From NCBI RefSeq assembly GCF_040807025.1, contig NC_090942.1, positions 194,922,247-194,986,246 on the forward strand: a stretch of 64,000 nt of DNA, read 5' to 3'. The notes below the pieces were generated by a model, which worked only from the letters and a program-made list of their open reading frames with translations, did not search any database and had not been told where the DNA came from. Source of the DNA: Struthio camelus. Its lineage: Eukaryota; Chordata; Aves; Struthioniformes; Struthionidae. Made by a program: the position numbers and the translations under genes. Below, piece by piece: positions 24,586-36,200 of the stretch. Every line of letters starts with the position of its first letter. Positions within the stretch are counted from its first letter, which is position 1.

Positions 24586-26214
24586 ATTACAGTCAAGCTA
24601 TGAAAACTTTTGAATGGATGCAGGATTTTGTGCTTGCAGCTAGGCTGCTTTCGAGGTGGCTTGTGTGCAGCAAAACTCACATCTCTGCATCATGGTTCCC
24701 AGTACGCCTAATGCTAGGTGTACTGCAGCTGAAGATAGCTTGGGGGCTGCCTGCACCCACCACCACAGGTGGTGGAAGGGAACAGGTATATTAGTAACAG
24801 ACTCAGATTTTAGACAGTTTATGGTTTAACTCTTTGAACTGAATGGACTTACATATACTTAACGCTAGTGTGACAAACGGGACAATCTCTCTTGAAGATT
24901 ACTTAGCTTTTGTGGGCAAGCATTTGGCAGGCTATTTTTGGGACAGAACAAACAAAGTCCTGCATGGATAAGAACTGACATGGAGCACTGCTGATCCAAA
25001 CCTCTGTGAAACCTCATGCTAACGTACTACCTAAGTCACAAAGGCCGAGAGAAAATTAGAATTACTTCTTCAAAAGTAGCTATTCATTAAAAAAAGCCCG
25101 ACAATGACCCAGCAAGCTTGTCAAGAGGTACTATGATTATACAATAATAAATACTACTTGATGCCATCAAATGTTTTTTTTTTTCCCTACGCTTTGTTGC
25201 CATTTAATATGATAACTGACATCACATCCTGGATTCAGCATCATGACTCCTAGGCTCAGTTCAAGTAGAACCTTGTCCTCTCCATTCTGTATCTAACTCT
25301 ATCCTCCTCTCTAGGAACTAAAATACTAATGCTTGCACTTCCCAGCTATGGGTGCGCACTGACAAATATAATTTACCTTACAAAAATTCTATGATTCATA
25401 TAAACTTAAGAGCGCATAACTGTCCAGTTTCTGTGAAAGACAAGATTCCTCTTGCATTTGTTGCGTTCTTTGGCTTTATATAAACATAAATAAGGAAAAA
25501 AATGAGGAAAAAATTTCTCTGGTTAAATAATTGAATAAGAATCTGCAGAAAATAACATGCACTGCATCCTGTGACATGTATTTCATTATACTGTTGTGCT
25601 GTCTAATCTGACTGTCTTTTTGAAAAGTTCAGTTAAATATAAACAAAAAAAAAAATCACTGGTATATCTTAAGTGAAGTCAAAGGCTTACAGGAGGGAGG
25701 AGTCATGACTGCGGCATTTTATCACCTTTCAGATTAATTGCAAACATTGAGTTCTTTGTGAGAAACAGTACAAAATTTCACTGAGGAGTGTTAGCATTCC
25801 TTCTCTCAAGTATTCTGCATTTCAGAAGAAACAGACTTCTGTTTTTATTACAGACAGGGTCAATAGCACCTTTGGATAGCTTCTTCTCCTTTTTTGAAAC
25901 GTCAGAAGATACAAAAACAAAACAAAACAAAACTCTCCCCCTTAAAATGCAGTTCCTTGAATTGCTTCTTAACGTTAGTGCATGATATAGGGATGTCAGG
26001 ATGACCTCTTGTGCAAAGTGGGAGATTCAGCATGGATTCCTCCTCTATTGTTGATAACGGCAGCAAGAGTTCAGGATAAAAAAATTTCAAGTACATCTAG
26101 ACGCGTATGAACTTTTTATTCTTCATGAGTCATGGTGATCTGCTGATAACAAAGTGCAGTTCAAGTTTGTTTTGAGGCACTCTGGAGATCGGCTTGAATC
26201 CTGCAGTCTTGGAA
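24586..26214 (-). other. Downstream of FREM2 stop: 3' UTR and flank
   Basis: The part next to 26214 must hold the FREM2 3' UTR, whose end is unknown. No coding exon recognised. Confidence 0.5.
26115..26120 (-). terminator. FREM2: Candidate polyadenylation signal AATAAA for FREM2
   Basis: The plus strand reads TTTATT, giving AATAAA on the gene strand about 95 bases after the FREM2 stop. Another copy lies at 25844-25849. Mammalian FREM2 has a long 3' UTR, so the used site may be further left. Confidence 0.3.
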
Positions 26215-26727
26215 TCAAACCTCCGAGCTGTCGCTGGTATAATTATATGGTAGCATCATTGGTTCATTGCTGCCTGACTCCTTTGCAGCTTCTTTCTTCT
26301 CAGAATTTTGTTTCTTTTTCAGCAGCAAAATTATGATTGCAATTAAGCAGATGGCAAGGAAAATCACAGCAGCTCCACCAATGATTGTGACTATGCCAAC
26401 CCCTGGGCTTTGGTTATTCAGTTCCCTGGGGAGAATGCCATTGACTACAACCTCCCTTTGAGGGACCTGTTTCTTGTTGGTGCGGTCTAGTGCTATGTGC
26501 TGAATGTTTGTTCCTCGTTTTTTTTCTACCCCAATATCTTTCGCAAATTCTGGAGCTCCTTCAGCTCCCCTTTTCTGACGCCTCTGTGTGGATGCTCCTG
26601 GTCTCCCACCACTGAAGACAGAGTGGTACCGGTGCTCCACACTCCTTTTGCCGATTCCACGGTTAGCATTCTCTTTTGAACGGACAGTGTATATTGTATG
26701 GACATACCACTCCCTACCCAAAGATAC
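26215..26727 (-). CDS. FREM2: FREM2 last coding exon: stalk, transmembrane helix, cytoplasmic tail
   Basis: 513 nt including TGA (26215-26217), entered in phase 0 after TTTCTAG. It begins [20 protein letters not shown], then has a basic stalk with RRQKR (26569-26583) and VEKKRG, a hydrophobic stretch of about 27 residues (26320-26400), KKK as stop-transfer and a tail of about 35 residues ending DSSEV. In mammals the FREM2 and FRAS1 tails bind GRIP1 PDZ domains, and S-E-V fits a class I ligand. The stalk is the least conserved part against remembered mammalian FREM2, as expected for a linker. Confidence 0.96.
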   Translation of the reverse strand, partial: VSLGREWYVHTIYTVRSKENANRGIGKRSVEHRYHSVFSGGRPGASTQRRQKRGAEGAPEFAKDIGVEKKRGTNIQHIALDRTNKKQVPQREVVVNGILPRELNNQSPGVGIVTIIGGAAVIFLAICLIAIIILLLKKKQNSEKKEAAKESGSNEPMMLPYNYTSDSSEV

Positions 26728-29700
26728 CTAGAAAGATACAACTTTTTGCTTTTAAACACACACATGCATGCAATGTGGACAGCAATATAAATAATATAAA
26801 TCAGTCATTGCTTTATATCGATTGCCTGGACAGTACTTTCAAGATCATGCACGGATAAAATCTATTACATGTTAATTTGCCCCAGAGGAGTCACTTTTTC
26901 TGCCATAATATTAAGAGAGGGTAGTTTGCATTCCCTTCTACGATCAGATTCTACGGCTTCTAGGTGTAGATGAAGAAGCCTTATCTTGGCATTTTTTTTG
27001 GCACTGCTAGTATCAATGGCCATACAGGTCTTTGGGAAAGAACCTTAGGTGCAGACAGGCTACAAAAGAAGGACACTCTGGGCCCAACCCTGCCAATCAT
27101 CTAGACTTTACATACTGTCACTAAAATTACATATTCCACAGTTGGCTCACACCCATCTCATTTTAAGAGAATACTTTAAATATCCACCTATAAACATCCT
27201 CCAAACTCCCAACATTTTCTTTTCATCAGAACATAAGCAATCATTGCCTTAGTATCCCTTTTTTGAGAGAGGTTAGCTCTAACACTTGTAAAACAAATAA
27301 ACAAACAAATCTAGAGAAGAGGCATACATACAATTCTCTTTCCCTTTGAACAGTTTTCCAGCTTCCAGCACTCAGTTGCTTAGGGACTTCCTACACTGAC
27401 GTCTGTGTCTTGATCATTTCCACTTAGCTTAGAATCACTGATGATCCTATTTTCCCTTGATTTGTCCTGTCTCTTCCCAATATGTTATAGATTTGGCCTC
27501 CACAAGATCCAGTAGGATTGTCTGAATACTGTTTTCTGTTTTTCTTAAAGCTACTGGCTTACAATTTCAGTGGTTGCATTCAAATTCTGTTATTGTGAGA
27601 AGCAACGAACACAGTTTCTACTTTACTCTTGGTTTTTCAATTCCTTTTCAGGACATTCTGTTGTTTCTTGACATTCTCATTCTTTTGACAGAATGAGGAG
27701 AAAAAAAAATTGCATTATTGGAGATGGATTCTCTAAATCAAAAACAAGCCTTTAGCTTCCTTTGGGACAAATTATGAAATGCTTTTTATGCTAGTAAGTA
27801 GGCTGTTCTCTTAAATGTTCTATTTTTCACAATGGGACTCTTAATAATACTAAAATGGCCAGAAGTAGGAATAAAGAGTCTTCAGGATTTCTTCCAGTAA
27901 TTTGCAATTCTGAGTTTTGCATGTAGTTTTGCAAATACTGAAGGGACAAAGAAACTACTGACTGGGCCATATAGCTCAAAGGGATGAAAGTAAACAGGTG
28001 AAAGATTATATGAAATTTAGAAATAGGTGTGCCCTTTACTTTTCTATTTCTAGGCTTTCTAGTGCTCAGATGTTTCGGAATGTGCAAGTTTGTGAGGAAA
28101 GGCTTGCACAGAAAATGCTGAATATCAATTAAATTTGGGTGAAGTACACTATAAATACTCACGGTTCTTTTATTTTTGGTCTTTGATAAGTGAGAAGGAA
28201 AGCAACAGAGACATGCTATGTGACACAAAACTTCAAAAGTCCTTAAAAGAAATGCATAAAGAATCATTTGTATCATTTCTTGTTCGACTATGGAGATAAT
28301 GGAAGAAAAGCATGCCATCTGCATAGGAATCTTCCATAAGTGCTTCAAATTTTACATCTAGAAAATTTTAAGCATTTATAATCCTTTTTAACTGCCAATG
28401 AAATCAAAAGGAATCTTCCTATCTCCTTCAATATGACTTACAGTTAACTCTTAACACTTCCTGTGCGGGACTGTTCTTGAGAAAGAGTTTTTGGTGCAGT
28501 ATTTCAGGAACTAACCTACAGAAAACTTACCTGAAATAGGGGAGATGAATCCATTTTAAACCCATCAGAGCCTGGTTGTTTAACTAAAGGAATTGCTTCA
28601 GGGTCATCTATTGCAAGTCTCGCATTAAAAAGCACATTTCCAAAGCTTGTGGCTTGCGTCTCTGGCTGAGCTTTGTCCTGCATGGTCATGGAGATAAAAA
28701 AAAAAAAAATTGTAAAAGGCACATTCGTTTCTTCCAGGAAAAAAAAGTTCTAATATTTATACAAAATATATCTTTTCTAGGAGTGTAATTAACATGTGCT
28801 ATGATATGTAATCCAATGTAATACCATGAGAAAAACGTATGAGAAGCAACTGTGGTCACCTCTGACTTGTACTAGCTAACATTTTTTTTAGAAATAGAAA
28901 GGGGAAAAAAATCTAGAGAACAATCATAGCCACATTTCTAAAATGAAAAAATACATAAATATCACCTGAAATAAAAGTCAGAAGAGACATATTCATACAA
29001 CTAATTAAGGCAACTAGGAGGGATTCACCTTACCCAACTTTAAAAGTTAGGCATCTGGTCTCTAGTCACAGAATCACAGAATGGTTTAGGTTGGAAGGGA
29101 CCTCCGGAGATCATCTAGTCCAAGTGCCCTGCTCAAGCAGGGTCCTCTAGAGCATGTTGCACAGGATCGCATCCAGGCGGGTTTTGAGTATCTCCAGCGA
29201 AGGAGACTCCACTACCTCTCTGGGCAACCTCTTCCAATGCTCTGTCACCCTCACAGTGAAGACGTTTTTTCTCAGGTTTAGGTGGAACTTCCTGTGCTTC
29301 AGTTTCTGCCCATTGCCTCTTGTCCTGTTGCTGGGCACCACGGGAGAAGAGACTGGCCTCATCCTCTCGACACCCCCCCTTCAGACACCTGTACACGTTG
29401 ATGAGATCGCCTCTCATCTTCTCTTCTCCAGACTGAACAGGCCCAGCTCTCGCAGCCTTTCTTCAGAGGAGAGATGTTCCAGTCCCCTAATCATCTTTGT
29501 AGCCCTCCGCTGGACTCTCTCCATACAAACGTAAACTTTTAGTCACATAATTACCATGGTGAAGACAGAGCTTGGACACACTAGCACTTCAAGTCATGAA
29601 GATGCTTTCTACCAAGGCAGCAGTCCCTTTTCCCACAGCAGCATAGTACAACGCAAAAAGCATTCTTAGTGGAAATGTGCTGTTCTTCCATTAACACCAA

Positions 29701-30248
29701 CACAGCTCAAACAGCAGTTTTTTTCCTAAGTGCAGACAAAACTTTACCACCATTTCCAGCTCACAGAACACCCTTTTCCTTCCACCTGTTTCTGCGTCCT
29801 TTTCCATAGTGACCACTAGTCATCTAAGTTTACTCTATAGCTACTTTCAGAAGGCAAATCATCTGCGCTGTCTTACATATGCTAAGCTAGCTTTAGAGGT
29901 ATCTCCCTTTCCCCATTGACTACAGGGGCAACCTGGAAGACTAACTTTACACTATGCATTCATTTTTTGATAGTTACAGGTAGATGAGACAAATGTCATC
30001 TTTAATATAGTCATCTAATGGCTTGTCTTCTTAGGCTTTCTTTATGGTCAGTGAAGACAGGAAATGCAGAGAAGAAGCCTATTTTGGGATTCTAACTTAG
30101 GTCAAACTCTAAATTATGAGAGTCCCCAGAGAGATTAGGAACATAACAAGGAGGCAGAAAGGCAGCCCATGTTAGACTAGAGCTAGCATAAAAAATCTGA
30201 TTGGTGCTGTTAAGGGCATTTTAAAGAACAGTTGGTTTTGGATAACAA

Positions 30249-30291
<43 letters not shown>

Positions 30292-33200
30292 CAAGTGCAC
30301 CTTCTCAGAATTAGAAAACTTACCACAATCTTAAATCTGTACAGAAGGGATGGAGAATCAGCAAGGCAACCATATTCAGTGTTGGATGGATTATACTTGG
30401 GTACATATCCATCAGCTCCTGTGCACAGAAAAACCTTCTCGATGCTACAGTAGAAGGAATCACCCAGATTCTGCACTGGATCCACCATCACTCGACCATA
30501 TATGGTATCACCTGGAAATAGTTCACATCCTATTACACTGTTATATTTAGCACAGTATTGAGGCCAAATTAATAAACCCAGTGAAGAAGCTCAGTGCACT
30601 GTAATGTGGCTGCAGTTTCTGGCCATCTCAAAGGCCCAAGCTGAAAGTCCAGTCTTAAAGGTCCAATCTGCCTACAGCTATATACAAGGGCTACTTGTGA
30701 CACTTAGCTAAACAGATTTTACTGTAAGGGGTTGCCAAAGGTCATGATCAGAGTGTACCCTCTTCCACACTCTCTGGGTCACAGGATAGCAGTAGGAGGC
30801 CATTCACTGCTACTATAACCTAAAGTAAATTCTGGGGCTTCTGGGATCTTCATTCAAAAAGTGACTTAAAGCTACATTCTCTACCCCGTCTACACCAGAC
30901 CAGGATGCAGGTTTTGGTCTTCTGACAATACGTCTTGTTGAAGAGATGTGCTTTTTTATGTCATAGAACCCTATTCAGACAGCGTAACAGTTTGGTTACA
31001 CTTGGCCAGATTGGCAGCATTTAATATAGTAAAATTGACGTGAACATTATGAAAAGTCACAGAGATATTTTCTGAGACTTTGCTCCTTATTGTATGATTG
31101 CATTTTTGCTGCCTGATAAGATTTACGAAAAACATGCTTGCAAGGCCTACACAAATAACCTGGGCCAGTACTATACAGGCAGGAAAAGTATACCATGTGT
31201 AGTGGTCAAACACGGACAACAGAAAGTGCTGAGGAAGGCTGAGAATTTGGAGAAAGAAAGAAAGAAGCGTGGCATTGCTTTTATAACTATTTGTAGCAAC
31301 TGTAGACTTTGAGAGAGGTCAGGTCTCTGCTGTTCAAGAGACCAGGCAAACAAGTCACAAAAGACAATTGTGGATTCAAGGTCCTGATATTCTAAACAGG
31401 CAAATGAGGCACATGAGGAAAACAATAATTGAAGTGATTGCTTAAGGTCATGTAAGAAATCACTGATAGATGTATCAACTGAATCCAGGCTTCAGTTCAC
31501 TGTTTCACACAAGTTTTTTTTAAAAACGACCTCTTCTGGGTCTGAACATAGTATTAAGCAAGCAGGAATTCTGAAAGTTCATCTTAGTTTTGACTTGATT
31601 TCTGTTGGGCATATTTATCTTCTTCACACACAATAAAAAGACTTTAATAGTTTCTTAGCAACTATGGATGTTCTTAGTATCAGCTAAACTAATGTTTATA
31701 AAGTGCTCAGCATATGAGAAGTGGCACTAGTATTGTAACTTTCAGAGACAACAGTTTCAATGAAGATTGGTCAACAACTCTGATACAAATTGCAAAGTAG
31801 GAAAGACAAACACAAAAGAACACAAGCAGCAAGCCAAACCTTTACTCCTAGCTTGCTTTGATGGAAACAGGATCTTGACAGTGTGAACTACATTAAATGT
31901 CTATGGTCTTGCACAATTATACCTTCTGCAAAAGCGACATCACTTTCTTGCCCAAAGCCCATGGAGCCATCAGATAGCCACAGGGTCTTCTTTGAGAGGA
32001 GAAACATCTGGGTATTCAAGCTGAACTCAGCAGCCACGGGGTCACTGACCTAAAACAACAGCGTAAGGCTCTTCAACATGCGTTCTTTAATCACTCTTAA
32101 AATACAACATAATCTTCCAGCGTACTCTGTTAATCAGTTTTGCATATCTAGATGTAATAATACAGTTTAAATTAAAAAAGAGTTCTTTGCATTGGACATA
32201 TATTGCTACAAATTCTTCATGCATACAGTCTTCTACAAGGGGATGACTGGCTGAGTAGATGAGGGGAGAGCAGTGGATGTTGTCTGCCTTGACTTCAGTA
32301 AGGCTTTTGACACTGTCTCCCAGCCTTGTTCAACATATTGATTGATGACCTGGGTGAAGGGACAGAGTGCACTCTCACCAAGTTTGCTGATGATACTAAA
32401 CTGGAAGGAGTGGCTGAAACACCAGAGAGCTGTGCTGCCGTTCAGAGGGACACAGAATCACAGAATGCTTCAGGTTGGAAGAGATCTCCGGAGATCATCT
32501 AGTCCAAGCGCCCTGCTCAAGCAGGGTCCTCTAGAGCATGTTGCACAGGATCGCATCCAGGCGGGTTTTGAGTATCTCCAGGGAAGGAGACTCCACGACC
32601 TCTCTCAGGGCAACCTGGTCCAGCGCTCCGTCACCCTCACAGTCAAGAATTTTTTCTTCGTGCTCAGATGGAACTTCCTGTGTTTCAGTTTGTGCCTGTT
32701 GCATCTCATCCTGTCGCTGGGCACCACTGGAGATATGGACACAGGGGAACCTCATGACGTTCAACAAAGGCACGTGCAGGGTCCTGACCTAGGGAGGAAT
32801 AACCCCATGCCCCCCAGCTGTGGGCTGACCTGCTGGAAAGAGAAGGACCTGGGTGTCCTGGTGGACAACAAGTTAAGCATGAGGCAGCAATGTGCCCTTG
32901 TGGCCAAGAAGGCCAATGGGATCCTGGGCTGCATGAGGAAGAGTGTTGCCAGCAAGTCAAGGGAGACTCTTGAGTAGAGACTCCCCTCTACTCAGCCCTG
33001 GTGAGGCCCTGTCTGGAGTGGTGGATCCAGTTCTGGGCTCCCCAGTACAAGAGAGACATGGCCCTACTGGAGAGAGTCCAGCGGAGGGCTACCAAGATGA
33101 TTAGGGGACTGGAGCATGTCTCCTCTGAAGAAAGGCTGCGAGAGCTGGGCCTGTTGAGCCTGGAGAAGAGAAGACTGAGAGGGGATCTCATCAATGTGTA

Positions 33201-36200
33201 TAAGTATCTGAAGGGGGGGTGTCGAGAGGATGGGGTCAGACTCTTCTCCGTGGTGTCCAGCGACAGGATGAGATGCAACAGGCACAAACTGAAGCACAGG
33301 AAGTTCCATCCGAACATGAGGAAAAAATTCTTGACTGTGAGGGTGACGGAGCACTGGAACAGGTTGCCCTGAGGGAGGTCGTGAAGTCTCCTTCGCTGGA
33401 GATACTCAAAACCCGCCTGGATGCGATCCTGGGCAACCTGCTCTAGAGGACCCTGCTTGAGCAGGGAGATTGGACTAGATGACCTCCAGAGGTCCCTTCC
33501 ACCCTGGGCCATTCTGTGATGCTGTGAACCCTTGGGTCATTTGTTCCTATGATACCTGATGAGATTTAAGGCTAGTTTCTTCCTACACCATGTTTTTCCA
33601 AATTCCAGCTATCTACTTTCTGTTTTCCGCTCAGTATCTTGTCTCCTAACTCACCATAACCTCTTTTTTCTATCCCATTTACTTCCGTACACACAAATTC
33701 CATCTTTGCTTCTGATCCTCTGCCAATTTTTGAAAAGTACATATTATTGAGGACTTATAAATAAGTATCAGTTCTTCTGATGTGGTACAGGTTATCTGAG
33801 ATACAGATCATATTTGTGAAAACACATTAAAACATTGCTAATATTTATCTCTTTTGAATTTGACACAATTTTCTATAGTTCATCCTTGATTATTTTACAA
33901 GAATACAATAAATCAATCCTATCGGTAGCAGGTTCTCAGTGGGCCTTATACTTCATAAACATAAGTTAGAAAGCAACCTATATAGGGACAGAACATAACA
34001 AAGGCAAAGAAAATAGTAGATGGAAGTGCTGGGGAGAGCTCAGAGTTCAAAAAGATGCAGTATACCTGAGGAAACAATCTGAAACAGGCACATATGCAAA
34101 AAAAAAAAAAAAAAAAAAAGGAAAGAAAGAATAAGAGAACAAGAGACTGCTAAAGAATCACTCTCAAATAAAAAATGCTGAATATATATGTACATATATA
34201 CATATGTTTATATATAAAAAAGTATATATGTGTACCGAAAGACAGGAAAATATAAAGGAAACATTCTTGTAGGCTCTTGGACAAGGGGTTGATGGAATGA
34301 GATATAACAATACCAACAGAAACTATTGCTACAAGCTATTCAGCTGACATGCTTATTCTTCTTCAAAACCCTTTTCCACAGCAGAGGCCCCAAAATATAG
34401 AGTAATAAGATTTGGCAACAAGAATATACAGCTGAAAAGTTTTTATAGACTCACTGCTACTCTTTGCAGAGAGGGACCCTATCCCCACAGCCTTTTCACA
34501 GAAATAATAATAAAAAAATACATTCTAATCTGTTTGGACTGCTTCCTTCTAAATGCCCAGATTCAGGCTATCAGATTACAAGTCCCACAGTTTCAAACAC
34601 CTGACAGACACAGCTGTTTTCCAGCTGCAGTTTTGAAAGAAAATCAAGCATGGCCTGACCAAACTCTTCCTTTGCAGAATAAATGTTTACTGAATAGGAA
34701 ACAAAAAGTGCATATTCAGCTAAAGGCACTAGACTTCAGCCATGCAGTTTACAACAATGGTAAGAGCAGTGGCCTGGGTAAATATTTTGCAAAAAGCTGT
34801 GAATACGTCTCTTAGATGTCCTACTTTAAGTTACTATTTTAATTTCAGTTTCATATGTGAGTTTCCATGCTACCAGCGGCTGACTCATACTGGCAATTTA
34901 TTACTGCAATTCAAATATACTTATTTTCATGCGCAGTTGAGGCATTTAAAGAGTTCTTAGAAACATAATAGATAAGGACTTGTTGAGCGAAAAGAGAGCA
35001 CTGTCAACTCATTCTGCTTATTTCTATGCCCATCAACTACTTTGCATATGGATCATTAGGGATGATATAGATCATTCATAGTGGGCATCCTCAGCTCCAT
35101 GGGGACCACAGTGCATGAGATACTTGGTACTTCAAGAAGCAGAGAGTCCTGGAGATCTGCCCATCCCAGTGCAGCAGGGATCCTGATTACGGAGTTATGG
35201 GAAATAGTTATAGGCATTTAGAGATAGGAGACATTGAAAGGAGTGGGATAAAGCAGAGCTGGGAGGTTGAATGCTGGGCATGTACAAGACTTCTCAGAAT
35301 GAGGATAGTGATAGTACAATACTCAACAGTGTTTCAGGCTACCTTCCCTCTTCAGGGCCCACAGAAAGAGGACAAGGGAGACGGGCATATATGTTAAAGG
35401 AAATGACAAAATAAAATCTCCAGAGGGAGACCCCAAAATATATTTTCTTCTTGATATCTGCTTCTTAAAATGGTCACTCACTCATACACAGTGAAAGTTG
35501 TGAAGGAAGTTCGAATGAAAAGTTTCCCAGAGAATGAAAACCCTCATATTAAAAAGCCCAAGGAGATAATACAGTAGAGCAGCTGGAGCACTAGATTGAG
35601 AACCAGAAGAAATAACTCCTATCCTGTCCCATCATTTCATCATTTGACATACAGGCAAAGTCATTTTGATCTAGTTGTGACATCTGCATTCACTGATTTC
35701 AGTGGGAGCGTGCAAGGTTTCAGGTGTTTCCTAGTCTAAGGCTCAGTGTCACGGTCTGACCTTTCATGTTCACATCTCTGCTTTTCTTTTTCATTTCTAA
35801 AACACGGATACCAAAGCTCATTCAGTTTTGTAGAATGCCAAGAAATCTTACAGGTCAAGTGCTGGATATTGCCTCTATAATTTGTGCTACTGTACTGCTG
35901 CTAGAGCTGATTTTTTGGGATCTGCTTTAACTCTATACAATTTTTCAATTTATGATTAAAGGGAACAATATCAATGGCCACAGAATTTCTCAGTTAATTT
36001 TTGTTTGAGTATCTCAAGAAAAATAGCTGGCATTGAATCAAAAATTGCCAGTTATAGCAAGTAGCTGGCCACAGTCCTTGGTGGTTATGACACCGTTATA
36101 ACTTTGCAACTTATTCCTAATTTGAGTTTGTGTATCTGAAACTTCCAGATACTTGGTACTACTAAAGCTTTATCTGAGATAATGACTCCTCCTCTAGTAT

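Larger units (their letters stand above)
28678..30323 (-). other. FREM2: FREM2 intron
   Basis: 1.6 kb with a CR1 copy (29066-29526) and an AAAT microsatellite (30247-30291). Confidence 0.85.

Noticed and set aside
7000..26000. STOML3, the 3' neighbour of FREM2 in mammals
   Set aside because: No stomatin/SPFH-domain exon could be read on either strand. It may lie beyond the C4-like gene, outside the window.
29154..29534. 126-codon plus-strand ORF
   Set aside because: Antisense reading of a CR1 copy.
32342..33512. ORFs of 211, 174 and 123 codons as genes
   Set aside because: All are CR1 sequence in sense or antisense; the 211-codon frame crosses the nested insertion boundary.
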